A DNA stretch of 64,000 bases from a virus, in the IMG/VR virus record IMGVR_UViG_3300008952_000006, positions 62,001-126,000 of that record; one strand, written 5' to 3'. The translations under genes were made by a program, and so were the position numbers. A model generated the notes under the pieces. The model saw nothing but the letters and a program-made list of their open reading frames with translations, searched no databases and was not told where the DNA came from. Shown piece after piece: positions 1 through 8,930 of the stretch (positions are counted from its first letter, which is position 1; each line of letters opens with the position of its first letter).

Positions 1-263
1 TGGATGGTGATGCGCGTTTAATAGCAGCGGCCCCCGATATGCTCGCCGCCCTGAAGGCGCTAGACACTGTATGCATGGATGGTTTGGTTTCCGTATGCCC
101 ACGTACAGGGCTTAGAAAGGAGCTTCACCTCCGAGAGATAATAGATGCAGCTATCAATAAAGCGGAAGGTGAGTGCGAACATGGTCATCCCCCTCAGAAT
201 TGTATTCTGTGTGAGGATGAACAAGAAAGGGAGGTGAGTAATGTCAGCGTTAATAACGTGTGA
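1..263 (+). CDS. Ea22-like phage protein, C-terminal part (cut by left edge)
   Basis: The frame is open from the left edge and reads DGDARLIAAAPDMLAALKAL before the first visible ATG at 39. That ATG is therefore internal and the gene starts outside the window. The ARLIAAAP(D/E)(M/L)L..ALK block followed by a helix ending near AINKAEGE is the usual C-terminal signature of the Ea22/ead-like family of small phage proteins, whose function is not established. The tail has clustered Cys/His residues (CEHGHPPQNCILC), which could bind zinc. Its last 23 bases overlap the next gene, so translation is probably coupled. Family assignment rests on recognised pattern only. Confidence 0.6.
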   Translation, partial: DGDARLIAAAPDMLAALKALDTVCMDGLVSVCPRTGLRKELHLREIIDAAINKAEGECEHGHPPQNCILCEDEQEREVSNVSVNNV

Positions 264-654
264 AACGTGTATGAAAGACCAAAATGCCGTAGTAACCGCC
301 CTGAAAAAATTGGGCATACCAGAAGAGTTAATCTTAATAGCCGAACCTGGGGAGCTTTTACAGCTCTCCGGGTATAGTCGCCAAAGCGCCCAAGTAGAGA
401 TCTTAATAAAGAAGTCTTACTACGGTGGCTACGGTGACGTTGGGTTTGCTAAAGACAATAAGGGCAACTACAAAATATACGTAGATGACCTAGACGATGG
501 TGGAGCCCTTGGGGCAAAAGTCGGGGGTAAATTCTCGTCTGGTGTCAGTCAATGGTACGCTGCCTGTGTGGCGCAGAAGGCCCTCAAAAAGCAGGGGCTC
601 GTGACTAAAGTTAAGAAAAAGGGTAATAAGATTGTAGTTACTGCATCGGGGTAG
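241..654 (+). CDS. DUF1257-like protein
   Basis: 137 residues. The layout matches the DUF1257 (Ycf35-like) family: an N-terminal region about residue numbering of aligned units, then residues 40-80 with GYSRQSAQVEILIKK and a DVGFAKDNKGNYKIYVDD strand pair (family form: DIGF..n.dG.Yel..D), then an aromatic helix (QWYAACVAQKALKKQG) and a final strand pair. The family has no firmly known activity and is frequent in phages and cyanobacteria. The start ATG is preceded by a strong AGGGAGGTGAG ribosome site. A terminator follows 23 bases after the stop, so this closes its transcript. Confidence 0.6.
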   Translation: MSALITCETCMKDQNAVVTALKKLGIPEELILIAEPGELLQLSGYSRQSAQVEILIKKSYYGGYGDVGFAKDNKGNYKIYVDDLDDGGALGAKVGGKFSSGVSQWYAACVAQKALKKQGLVTKVKKKGNKIVVTASG

Positions 655-677
655 CCACTGTGCAGTAGCAACATTGT

Positions 678-704
678 GTGGGCGCTAACGCGCCCCCACT
701 TTTT
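678..704 (+). terminator. intrinsic terminator
   Basis: GTGGGCGC (678-685), loop TAAC, then GCGCC plus CCCAC (690-699) with unpaired Cs, followed by TTTTT (700-704). It ends the transcript of the DUF1257-like gene. The next gene starts 16 bases later, so that gene needs its own promoter or read-through. Confidence 0.75.
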
Positions 705-719
705 ATCTAGGAGGTAAGC

Positions 720-1097
720 ATGTTTTGGTTAGGTTTATGGGAGAGTATAAAGTCGGGGTCGAAGAAAGCCTGGGCAGCAATTAAAAAGCTGCCCCATTGG
801 GCAATGATAGCGTTCTTTGTGTTGATCGCTTTGGTCTGGTGGATCTTTCAGCAGTACGTCGGCATCAAAAGAAAAGCCGCTGTAAGAACACAGCAGCTAG
901 AGATCGAAAAGGAATACGCAAGAAAGGTCGCAGAGATCGAAGGGAATAACAAAGTCGAAGAAGAACGGCTTAGGAACGAATTCGAAGAAGGCAAGAAGAA
1001 GCTAGACGCCGTTAGCCTAGAGATTGACGAAGCAGCCAAGATGGGGCCTGTGGGTATCGCTAACGCTTGGGCGGACTTCCTTGGAGGGAACAAATGA
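720..1097 (+). CDS. single-span membrane protein with coiled coil (i-spanin-like candidate)
   Basis: 125 residues. A short amphipathic N-terminus with Lys is followed by one membrane span at about residues 27-47 (HWAMIAFFVLIALVWWIF). A long charged coiled coil follows (about 52-105, rich in E and K). One span plus a periplasmic coiled coil is the architecture of Rz-type inner-membrane spanins, but no sequence signature proves it. The start has AGGAGGTAAGC just upstream. The stop overlaps the start of the next gene (ATGA), which also encodes an exported protein, as expected for a lysis pair. Function is inference. Confidence 0.6.
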   Translation: MFWLGLWESIKSGSKKAWAAIKKLPHWAMIAFFVLIALVWWIFQQYVGIKRKAAVRTQQLEIEKEYARKVAEIEGNNKVEEERLRNEFEEGKKKLDAVSLEIDEAAKMGPVGIANAWADFLGGNK

Positions 1098-1516
1098 GAC
1101 ACGCTCTTATTACATATCTATCAGTGGGGTTAATAATCCTAACTACCCCCGCAATCGCTTCTGCGGAGCCTACAGACTGTATAGTGCCCCAAGCGATTAC
1201 TACCCCCTGTTCAGGAGTTCTGCTCCCCACAGACGCCGCTGAGGCTGGTTTACGTTGCTTAAGAGTGGACGTCCCCCGACTAACCCTAGAACTCGAGTAC
1301 CAGAAGAACCTATTTGAGTCCCAAAAGAATTATTACACGCTTATATTGAGCGCAGAGCAAAAGAGATCAGCGGGCTTATCTGCACAGATAGACGTGCTAA
1401 TAGCTAAGCCGTTACCAAAGAAGTCTGCGTTTGATAGTCCAGCGTTCTGGACTGTTTTGGGGATGTTTGTTGGCGCGGGTGCAGCTATAGGGATCGCCCA
1501 TTCGCTGCCCCGGTAG
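1094..1516 (+). CDS. exported protein with signal peptide and C-terminal membrane span
   Basis: 140 residues from ATG 1094, chosen over the longer frame at 1067 because a GGAGGGA ribosome site lies just upstream and the start overlaps the preceding stop. Residues 1-25 form a signal peptide (hydrophobic LSVGLIILTTPAIASA, then Glu), probably cut after ASA. There is no lipobox Cys at the cut site, so it is not a classical outer-membrane spanin. The middle is helical with Cys pairs. The C-terminus has a membrane span (AFWTVLGMFVGAGAAIGIA). With the preceding gene it may form a lysis or envelope module. It converges on the minus-strand block with a 2-base gap. Confidence 0.6.
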   Translation: MRHALITYLSVGLIILTTPAIASAEPTDCIVPQAITTPCSGVLLPTDAAEAGLRCLRVDVPRLTLELEYQKNLFESQKNYYTLILSAEQKRSAGLSAQIDVLIAKPLPKKSAFDSPAFWTVLGMFVGAGAAIGIAHSLPR

Positions 1517-1518
1517 CG

Positions 1519-2514
1519 CTATTGCTGCATCTTGCGAGCTATGGAGATAAGCTTATCCGAAACACTGCCCGGATAGAAATCCGGCTTGCCGCTTAGTCTG
1601 CGTATCTCACGAGCCGTTCTTCTTGGGACAGATATAGCGCCCTCGTTTCGCATAATGTCGTAAGCGCCTTTCCCGTACATTTTCTCTATAGGCTTTCGCC
1701 ATTTTTCAGGAAACTTGGTTGGTGGAAGGAAGAAGCCCCCAAGAGGGTGGCCGCCCTTCTTAGGCTGAAGATTCCTTAGGTCTTGCTTCATTAGCTTTCT
1801 TAACGCCCTCTCACCTAGCCTCCCAAGAAGAGGTGTGTCAGCCAGACCTCTGGTAAGCTTACGATGCGCATATTGCATAGGGATTCCCGACGCCAGACCT
1901 GTAGCTCCACGCGACGAGAAGGTAAGACCGAGCGTGTCCATCAATGGGCTCTGTGGACTCTGTCCCTTGGCCGCCAAATACGAACGATGTGACGCGGTTA
2001 GTCCGCCTCCCAAAGCCGCTCCGCTGACGCGTCCCGCCGCGCCCGACAGATAGGTCATGTACGCGTAGCCTAAGTCTCTTCGCGCTTTCCTGTAGGCCCT
2101 CGGGCTAATCCTTCGAAATTTACGTAGAGCTTTTAAGCCATGGTAAGAAGCCAGAAACTCCTCTATAAGCCTCGGGGCCTCACCGGCAGCCTGCAGCCCT
2201 GCGGACTGTAGAGCAACCGCCCCCGGTGCCCTTGATTTCCCCACCCCTTTAGCGGCCCCATAAGCTCGGAGCGTGCTCGCCCCGGTCCCATACATTGGGC
2301 CCTTACCATACAAGTGCATCCTAAGTTTTCGAACTCCGGGCGAGGAGCCCATCAACGTCTTAGCGTGACCGTATTCGTGAGCCAGGATAGAAGCAGGCGA
2401 CTGAGAAGCCACAGCCCTGGTGGTCCTCTCAAGTGAGTGCCCCAGGGCTTGAATTAGTTTTGACTTAGCCGCTTCTTTAGATAGCTCGCCATGGGAGCGA
2501 ATCGGCAATGGCAT
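1519..2514 (-). CDS. HExxH metallopeptidase-like virion protein
   Basis: 331 residues. ILAHEYGHA (H46, E47, H50) is a zinc-peptidase HExxH core. About 70 residues on, LIEEFLASYHG (E118/E119) fits the third ligand of gluzincin-type enzymes. The rest is rich in Gly, Ala, Arg and Lys, with glycine-rich hydrophobic stretches such as GAAGRVSGAALGGGL. It resembles the other Gly/Ala-rich proteins of this block. The motif LSKEA at residues 11-15 matches the short motif found near the N-terminus of many virion proteins here. It may be a virion peptidase or a membrane-active ejection protein. Substrate and role are unknown, and activity is inferred from motifs only. Confidence 0.6.
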   Translation of the reverse strand: MPLPIRSHGELSKEAAKSKLIQALGHSLERTTRAVASQSPASILAHEYGHAKTLMGSSPGVRKLRMHLYGKGPMYGTGASTLRAYGAAKGVGKSRAPGAVALQSAGLQAAGEAPRLIEEFLASYHGLKALRKFRRISPRAYRKARRDLGYAYMTYLSGAAGRVSGAALGGGLTASHRSYLAAKGQSPQSPLMDTLGLTFSSRGATGLASGIPMQYAHRKLTRGLADTPLLGRLGERALRKLMKQDLRNLQPKKGGHPLGGFFLPPTKFPEKWRKPIEKMYGKGAYDIMRNEGAISVPRRTAREIRRLSGKPDFYPGSVSDKLISIARKMQQ

Positions 2515-2526
2515 CTCAGGCCTCTC

Positions 2527-2664
2527 TTAATTCCCCTTGAGTTTATCCAAGGCTTGGCTTGCTTTGCCGCTAAGGTAAGCCCAAGTTCTACCGGCCACAT
2601 GTAAAGTACCGGCGAAATAGGCAATTGGTGTACAGATAGCTGCTGTCCAGAGAATGGTGTCCAT
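2527..2664 (-). CDS. 45-residue small membrane-like protein
   Basis: A short gene fills the gap between its neighbours. It begins MDTILWTAAICTPIAYFA, then HVAGRTWAYLSGKASQALDK and ends KGN. Residues 4-18 are hydrophobic enough for a short membrane helix and the C-terminal half is amphipathic. AGGAG lies 5-6 bases before the ATG and overlaps the stop of the upstream gene, so the two are translationally coupled. It follows a multi-span membrane protein that could be a holin. Function is unknown. Confidence 0.55.
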   Translation of the reverse strand: MDTILWTAAICTPIAYFAGTLHVAGRTWAYLSGKASQALDKLKGN

Positions 2665-2672
2665 AGGTGCTC

Positions 2673-3032
2673 CTATTGATTTAGTGGATTGAATTTCTTA
2701 ATGATCGACGTAGTTTGTCGATACAGAAGCACATTAAGAATTGCCCCCGACAAACCAATTGAGACGCCCCACGGCCATTCAATAAAAGCTGAACCAGCAG
2801 CCGCGCCTATAATTAGTGGTAATATTCTAAACGCAAATTGCCACCAGACAGGATCTGATTCGCTTATTTCCAGATCTGCTCCGATGACTTTGCGAAAAGG
2901 TATCTTAAGAACCTGTGTGACGCCGTATGAAATAACGCCACAAAGGAATAAAACAGTTATCAAAGTTGTGTACGAAGGCATAGCACTAAACATGCTAACT
3001 GCCTCCGCAGCTTCAGGAATTGTGCTATCCAT
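2673..3032 (-). CDS. multi-span membrane protein, holin candidate
   Basis: 119 residues with hydrophobic spans at about 20-42 (YTTLITVLFLCGVISYGVTQ), 66-84 (FAFRILPLIIGAAAGSAF) and 88-106 (WGVSIGLSGAILNVLLY), and a basic C-terminus. Size and number of spans fit class I/II holins, but no family motif is visible. The start codon overlaps the stop of the preceding gene by one base (TAATG). The following 45-residue gene is coupled to it. A position at the end of the late virion operon suits a lysis role. This is inference. Confidence 0.5.
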   Translation of the reverse strand: MDSTIPEAAEAVSMFSAMPSYTTLITVLFLCGVISYGVTQVLKIPFRKVIGADLEISESDPVWWQFAFRILPLIIGAAAGSAFIEWPWGVSIGLSGAILNVLLYRQTTSIIKKFNPLNQ

Positions 3033-3796
3033 TAGGAACCCGAGGATGTGTCTGTAGCAGAAGAAAAGCCGCCAGTCTCATCAGCGAACACACCATTCAA
3101 AAGAGAAAGTTGTGTCATCTTGATCGGCTGCATTCTCTCATATTGAATACCAACAGACTCTTGAACGATCAGACCTTGCGCGTCAACCGCGATTGAATGC
3201 TGCGGAATATAGCACTGGTCTAGATAGACAGAAGCCACTGTATTCTTCTCATTGTCCTTGAAGATCAACAGCAGGCCCATCGGCTGGCTGAACAAGTCCG
3301 AGGCAAGGTTCAAGAACATATCTCCATACCCAGGCGGAATGCGAACAGCGTGTAGACTATCTTTGTACCCGCCAGTGCCGCCTGTGAACCTAGGCATTGC
3401 TGTGGTGGGCGGGACTGTTCCTGTTAGGGAATCAATTGAGTAGGAGCCAGGGTCTGTGCCGTCAGTGGAGTAGTACGCGTACATTGCTCGCAGCAATGAA
3501 GGGCCATGGTAAACAACACGACCGAGAGACAACTGACCAACGCTTCGTCCGGTAATAAAGTAACTTCTGTCCGAACCAATTTCAAAGATCCGGCTGATAG
3601 CTTTATTCTGGGACAGGGCAATATTCTGAGTCAGGCCGATAGGGAATACCAGCATATTATCAGGGTCAGGGTCAAGGTCTGTGTAGTGCGGGGGACCCGC
3701 ACAGATTAAAATAAACTGCCCGTTAAGGAAGTTCCCTTCGCGCAGACCGCCTTGGACGTGGGATTTGTATGGCGACCAGCCTGTTAAATCGGGCAT
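3032..3796 (-). CDS. putative tail tube protein
   Basis: 254 residues. The block IFEIGSDRSYFITGRSVGQ (about 68-86) and the C-terminal part DQCYIPQHSIAVDAQG..IVQESVGIQYERMQPI resemble myovirus tube-type proteins, where a chain begins with an identity strand and ends in a beta-barrel strand with a conserved E..(I/V)..RI.PI. It lies directly downstream of the tail sheath, which is the usual sheath-tube order. GGAGG precedes the ATG. Assignment rests on pattern and position. A baseplate or other virion protein remains possible. Confidence 0.5.
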   Translation of the reverse strand: MPDLTGWSPYKSHVQGGLREGNFLNGQFILICAGPPHYTDLDPDPDNMLVFPIGLTQNIALSQNKAISRIFEIGSDRSYFITGRSVGQLSLGRVVYHGPSLLRAMYAYYSTDGTDPGSYSIDSLTGTVPPTTAMPRFTGGTGGYKDSLHAVRIPPGYGDMFLNLASDLFSQPMGLLLIFKDNEKNTVASVYLDQCYIPQHSIAVDAQGLIVQESVGIQYERMQPIKMTQLSLLNGVFADETGGFSSATDTSSGS

Positions 3797-3814
3797 TTTC
3801 TAACCTCCGCTCTA

Positions 3815-6800
3815 TTAGATGACGATTGTGATCTTTATTCTATTTGCAGGATAGTAAGGAACAAGCGAGACAGTTGCCAAGATCTCGTCCGGACTATCCG
3901 AGGACTGTGATAAGGCATCCAGGGTAGCTTCCGCAACTACGGACCCTGCCACACGATTAAGTGCTGCCTGAATTGAAAGGCTAATGGTTTCCAGAAGCTG
4001 GATGGTAATATTGTTTCTACCAATATACCGTCGCACCATAGACCGAATCATTTTTGCTGTGTAGTCAACAGCTTTCAGGATTGAAAGCTCTCTAGTCTTA
4101 AGAGAGGAAACATCCGTAGTAAGCTGGTGCCTAGAGACAAGTGGGGCTCCCGGGGAATCTTGAATAACCCAGTAGATGCCCCCAGCCGCAGCCGTTGCCA
4201 TCTGGTTTTCACTAAAGATATCACTAGAACCAGAAGGTCTCGTGTAGCCAACCATAGGCAAATTAGTGAAAGGCTGTGATGGGTTCTGCTGTCCAACCAT
4301 GCCTGCAATGCCTGCACAGAGGTAGTAACCAGGAACCAAGACCTCCAAACCGTCAACCGTTGCGCCAACACTTTCTGGTTGTACCATTACCATTCGACGA
4401 TTCTGGAACCCTGATGGACCGCCAGCAATCTCTGCCAGAGTCTCACAAGCCTTCAGTTTTCCAGCCGTAGTGCTTGTATCCACTGCTGCTTGTCGGACTT
4501 TAATCGTGCACAGTTCTCCGTCAGCCTCAAAAGTTGAGAGGCTGCTCAAAGCTCCAGAGCCGACGTTGTAGTAGCTGTCGTCATTGCCGCCAGTGGCTGG
4601 GCCAAACTCACCAGGAATAAACACATCACTGGTCTCAATTGTAACCGTGTCTGCCGAGGGCGTTCCAACAATCAAATAACGGAAAGCGTCTCCTGCGCGG
4701 TCAATGTAGAGACCGTCTGAGGGGAGGTAGGACATTCCGTTCCCGCCAGCCAGAGAGCTACCGCCAGCGTTTAGCAATCCATTAATGGCCATAGGGATGT
4801 TAAAGGCCGCAGCTGCCGCTTCATCAGCAATGGTAAGCTCAAACTTTCCTCCACCGATGTCAGTAATCATAAAGTCAGCGGAGCCCACCAAGGTAGATGC
4901 CTCCTCAGTCGGAAGCGTTGGACAACAAAGAACCATGCGCTCTTTCTTACCTGCGGGCTCAGACATGGAGCTAACATGGAGATTAAACTTCTTAAACACT
5001 TCCATGTCATGCGTCATTGGGGCCAGGGAGTACACTTCGTGCAACTCGAGGAAATCAAGGGCTGTGGAGTAAGCCTCCAAAGTTCCTTGAGGGGCGTCAG
5101 CAGATACGTCACCCACACCAAGACCAGCCACAGAGATATTAGTGGTGTTCAGGAATGCTTGAAACAAGCCCATCGCCAAGGGGTTGTCAGGGTCGATTGG
5201 GCCGACCAAGTCAATAACCTCTTGGATCCCAGAGAACACCAGAAGTCCCGGGTTCGCGGTATCTGCCGACACGTCTTTTCGTAGCGCTTTAATCTGCGCG
5301 TAGACAGGGGCGGTAGAGTTCGCAATAGCAATCCCTGCGGAGTTTCTGTTCACGTTAGGCTTGATTGAGTAGACCTGCATTAAGTCGCTAAATGCCGCCT
5401 CGGGCTCTGGGCGGATGTTCCCACCCGCGTCATCCCCAGCGCCAGCAATCAAGTTTTCTGCTTGTACATACCAGTCTGTTAGGGATGTTCCCCCGGTAAC
5501 CGCAAATTCGGAAATAACCAACTGCGCCCCAGGAAAGGTTAGAGCGTCTAAAGACCACCCTTCAATCCCGACCACGCGACCTTGCACGGAGCCATTGTTC
5601 CAAACAGTGTCACCGGTCATAACTTGGTTGCTACGGCCATGAAAAACACGACTAGTGTACGTGTCAGGGGATGGACCATAAATAGATGGCCAGACCTTGG
5701 TGTACGTAATTACCATGGGGCTTATCGTGGTTGTCGCAAACGTGGTCGCAAAAGCCCCTGTCGGAACGCCCGAAAGAGAATCCCCTGCGGTGCAGATGCC
5801 CACAGTCCCAGTAGAGTAATCAACAAGGCAGTCGTCAATCCCGCGATTTAACATCGCTCCCAGAGTAGAGCCACCCAGGAAGTACTCAGTCAATGTCCCA
5901 ATAGTGGTTGGTGCGGCCAACGGTACAGGGCATGCCTGAGCGAGTGTTGATGTGCAGCCAGTTACGCGTAGGGAGTTATTAGCACCTTGGTCGTCAATAG
6001 TGATTGAGCAAGGCTCCTCGGAAGCCGTAATACTTAGCGCGGGCAGCCCCATAGCATCTTCCAGATCTTGGTCTGTGCCTCCTGCGTTATTTGCAACAAG
6101 GAGAGATGAATTAGTGGTTGCCAAGCCAGTAGTGAGATCTAGCCTGGAGAAACAAAGCGCACCATCTGCCTCATAAGAGATAACGAGGAAAGCGAGAGCC
6201 CCCGCCTGAATCTGGCTGTTAATCTCTGCTGCTAGGTCTGCCAGGAGCAAGAAGGGTCCGCCGCCGTTACCTGTAGCAAGGTCAAGTGTCAGCGTTTGTG
6301 AGAGGGCCCCCTCAACGGTAATAACCAGAGCGCCACCGTCACTCCAGGTGCCACCACCGTTCTGGGAAGCAATCTGCGCCTCCGTACAAGCAGTCCGAAT
6401 GGTCGGGATAGCTATGCCGTCAAGTGTGCAAGAGAGCGTTCCAGGAACGATACTCAATTGATTACGAGACATGGCAAGCATGTTGTACTCAGCGCCGCCC
6501 TGAATCTCGCAGTACCGTCCTTGTCCAACGCCAGCAAACGCGCCGGGGTTAGCAGCGCTTACGTTTGGAACACTTTCTGTTTCTGTTTTAGAACCAGTGA
6601 GCAGACGTTCGATAACAAGCGAATTCGATGCGCTCAAAGAAATAGTCGAGTCATGTCCGAGGGTAGAAGCTGTATTGATTTGTATTGGGTTACCAAGCTC
6701 GCCAAGAGCATTTGGAATCGTAGTAGGAGCACAAGTCCCCAAAGCGCCTAAGGCATTATCAATAGAGACTGTAACTGGAGTTCCCCCTGCCAAAGTGACC

Positions 6801-8272
6801 TCGATTGGAGCGCCGCCATCGATAGAAATATTGAGAATTTCACCACCGATACCAAGCTGCGTAGCTGTTGAGGCACCAACCTCAGTTGCTCCGCATACCC
6901 AGGCTTGCCGTTCATCGCCACTGGGCGCGCCGGGGTCACCATTAAGTGTGAAGTCAACGGGGTCCGTGCCGCCCGTGAGGTTGAATACAGCAGCTCCCGC
7001 AGCCCATGGGGCCGGGGAATCACCGGGAGCAAATCCTCGACAAGGAGATGCGGCATCTGCGGGATCAAACTGAAGATTGATGGATACTTCTCCATTAATA
7101 GAGGAGATCAGTGCGGGATCCGAAAGGGCAGTCTCTAGCTCAGCAAAAGTTGTTGCGTCAGTCATTTGGATCGTAAGAACGTTGGGAGCCCACGAGGCCA
7201 TAGTGGCTCCGTTAGCAAAAACAACAGTAATAAGATTGCCCGCGAAACCAATGTGGGGGCCGATGTCTGCAGGGTTGCCTGTAGCAGCGTAGGTGGCCAA
7301 ACCATTTGCTGTAACCGTAAGGCTATTAGATCCACCAACATCAGGCCAAGCAACTACAGAGGGGTTCACACCCGTGTATTGCGCGCTAGATGTGTGCGCT
7401 AGAGGGATTACTGCACTCGCGTCAGAACCAAGATTGCAGAGCCTGTTGGTCTTTCCAGCGCCCGTTGAGCGAGCCCAGAGAACACTGCTACCGGCACTGA
7501 CAGCGGGCATGTGTCCGTTAGACACGGGAGCCCCCAACCCAGTGAGGGTGATATTTTTAGTGAACTTGTTCCAGCCACAAGCACTATCGGTGGAAAGCTC
7601 ATAGAGGCTGTTCGCAAAGAATCTATAAAGAGTAATATCTGCACCAGCCCAGACACAATCATCAGCATCTGCCATGGGAGAAGGCAGGCTAGTGTAAGGG
7701 ATATCATAAGCAATATTAGTGTAGTTCGTCTGACCAGCGATATTGAGTCCTTCAAGAGCATTCATTTGGACAATGTCGTCACCCCCTGCGCCGTGGGCGG
7801 AGTTACCCGGAACAGCGTTGGTGGTGAGCACAATGCTTGCGGTAGGACCTTTATTAGTGGTTCTAATGATAAGGCGGCTCGGTTGTGCCACCCCATCCAC
7901 CACACCAGGACTAATTTCAGCAATAGCGCCAGTAAGGCCTGCATTAAGTGTGTTAACAATCAGCGCAAAACTCATATCAAAATCACCACCAACAGCGGCG
8001 GGCATAGTGATAGTTTGCGGATTGCCATTAATCGTGAGGGTAAACTCACGACCACGCAGGGCAAGGGGCTCTGTCAGATCCGCCGTGCTAACAGCACGGG
8101 CAGCTATCGAGACAGAAGCCTGGGGGTTAAGTGCGCCGTCATCATCAATCGGGTTAACGATCTGGAAACAAGCGCCCACGATACAAGGCACCAAGGCTGG
8201 TGTTAAAACGGTTGGCGATTCTGTAACAATTTCCTGGGAAATCTCTACGCCGGGACGTGGAAGCGTTGCCAT
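3815..8272 (-). CDS. giant contractile tail sheath protein
   Basis: 1485 residues from ATG 8272, chosen because AGGAG sits 8 bases upstream; an upstream GTG at 8281 overlaps that site. The N-terminus (ATLPRPGVEISQEI) and C-terminus (about the last 250 residues, with RELSILKAVDYTAKMIRSMV and a terminal strand ending in KITIVI) match the core domains of contractile sheath proteins. Usual sheaths are about 400-700 residues. The extra length lies in the middle and includes several similar beta units of the form L-x-(I/V)-x-(I/V)-x-G...T-x-(T/S/D), then an IN-x-x-L helix and a G-x-x-(S/A)-x-(I/L) strand. Such domains normally decorate the sheath surface. Confidence 0.85.
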   Translation of the reverse strand: MATLPRPGVEISQEIVTESPTVLTPALVPCIVGACFQIVNPIDDDGALNPQASVSIAARAVSTADLTEPLALRGREFTLTINGNPQTITMPAAVGGDFDMSFALIVNTLNAGLTGAIAEISPGVVDGVAQPSRLIIRTTNKGPTASIVLTTNAVPGNSAHGAGGDDIVQMNALEGLNIAGQTNYTNIAYDIPYTSLPSPMADADDCVWAGADITLYRFFANSLYELSTDSACGWNKFTKNITLTGLGAPVSNGHMPAVSAGSSVLWARSTGAGKTNRLCNLGSDASAVIPLAHTSSAQYTGVNPSVVAWPDVGGSNSLTVTANGLATYAATGNPADIGPHIGFAGNLITVVFANGATMASWAPNVLTIQMTDATTFAELETALSDPALISSINGEVSINLQFDPADAASPCRGFAPGDSPAPWAAGAAVFNLTGGTDPVDFTLNGDPGAPSGDERQAWVCGATEVGASTATQLGIGGEILNISIDGGAPIEVTLAGGTPVTVSIDNALGALGTCAPTTIPNALGELGNPIQINTASTLGHDSTISLSASNSLVIERLLTGSKTETESVPNVSAANPGAFAGVGQGRYCEIQGGAEYNMLAMSRNQLSIVPGTLSCTLDGIAIPTIRTACTEAQIASQNGGGTWSDGGALVITVEGALSQTLTLDLATGNGGGPFLLLADLAAEINSQIQAGALAFLVISYEADGALCFSRLDLTTGLATTNSSLLVANNAGGTDQDLEDAMGLPALSITASEEPCSITIDDQGANNSLRVTGCTSTLAQACPVPLAAPTTIGTLTEYFLGGSTLGAMLNRGIDDCLVDYSTGTVGICTAGDSLSGVPTGAFATTFATTTISPMVITYTKVWPSIYGPSPDTYTSRVFHGRSNQVMTGDTVWNNGSVQGRVVGIEGWSLDALTFPGAQLVISEFAVTGGTSLTDWYVQAENLIAGAGDDAGGNIRPEPEAAFSDLMQVYSIKPNVNRNSAGIAIANSTAPVYAQIKALRKDVSADTANPGLLVFSGIQEVIDLVGPIDPDNPLAMGLFQAFLNTTNISVAGLGVGDVSADAPQGTLEAYSTALDFLELHEVYSLAPMTHDMEVFKKFNLHVSSMSEPAGKKERMVLCCPTLPTEEASTLVGSADFMITDIGGGKFELTIADEAAAAAFNIPMAINGLLNAGGSSLAGGNGMSYLPSDGLYIDRAGDAFRYLIVGTPSADTVTIETSDVFIPGEFGPATGGNDDSYYNVGSGALSSLSTFEADGELCTIKVRQAAVDTSTTAGKLKACETLAEIAGGPSGFQNRRMVMVQPESVGATVDGLEVLVPGYYLCAGIAGMVGQQNPSQPFTNLPMVGYTRPSGSSDIFSENQMATAAAGGIYWVIQDSPGAPLVSRHQLTTDVSSLKTRELSILKAVDYTAKMIRSMVRRYIGRNNITIQLLETISLSIQAALNRVAGSVVAEATLDALSQSSDSPDEILATVSLVPYYPANRIKITIVI

Positions 8273-8294
8273 ATTTGTCACTCCTGTGGGGTCT

Positions 8295-8930
8295 CTATTC
8301 CAAACCCATATGTAGATTAACAGCTCTCATTAGCGAGTAGAAGTCCTTCTCGTCTGCGGTTACCACATCCTGTATGTAGAACGGGATAATTACTTGCACC
8401 ATCTTCCACTCAGGGGAAGATGAACCAGGGACAAGAGCGCCCTGCTGGCTTTCTTGTGTGATGGTTATATTATTACTTATCGCGTGCATTTTTCCTAGCC
8501 GCATAATAGAACTTTTGAACACCGGGATCATCCGAAAGATAAAATACGCGATATTCTGTGCTTCAAGGCCCTCTCTCGCTATTATACTCAATGTCATAGA
8601 TGTACCGATAATATCGGTATAGGTAGTTCTAGGTGATGCCAGATCGTGTTGGATGGACTGCCCCATGGACGTTCCGGCCCATGTAGCTGCGCCTCTAGCG
8701 GTAGCAACGATAGGACGAATGTTCGTCTTTTCAACTTTATCTGGGTTTTGGTCAGTAATAATAATTTCCGTTTCATCCATGCTAGAATCCCAACGATAAT
8801 AACCGCTAGGCCTAGTCCGGAACAACCCCTGTAACCAAATAAGCCAAGCTCGTGTCGCAAGATGCAAACAGTCATCTGGAACACTGAATGGGCTTGGGTC
8901 TGGTAGTAGGGATGGTACGGCGGATGTCAT
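8295..8930 (-). CDS. putative tail terminator or neck protein
   Basis: 211 residues, mixed alpha-beta. It lies upstream of the sheath and downstream of a connector-type gene. Hallmarks that can be seen are an aromatic N-terminal helix (LHLATRAWLIWLQGLF), a strand pair around TDIIGTSMTLSIIAREG, and a helix NIAYFIFRMIPVFKSSIMR, then a strand-rich C-terminus. That order resembles tail-completion proteins that stop sheath and tube polymerisation. The start overlaps the upstream stop (ATGA) and its ribosome site is weak, so it is probably translated by coupling. Assignment is by position and fold impression. Confidence 0.45.
   Translation of the reverse strand: MTSAVPSLLPDPSPFSVPDDCLHLATRAWLIWLQGLFRTRPSGYYRWDSSMDETEIIITDQNPDKVEKTNIRPIVATARGAATWAGTSMGQSIQHDLASPRTTYTDIIGTSMTLSIIAREGLEAQNIAYFIFRMIPVFKSSIMRLGKMHAISNNITITQESQQGALVPGSSSPEWKMVQVIIPFYIQDVVTADEKDFYSLMRAVNLHMGLE

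Noticed and set aside
7511-8206. A 231-residue plus-strand frame inside the tail sheath gene
   Set aside because: It is a shadow of the sheath gene: no ribosome site, composition follows the opposite strand, and the sheath motifs on the minus strand are clear.
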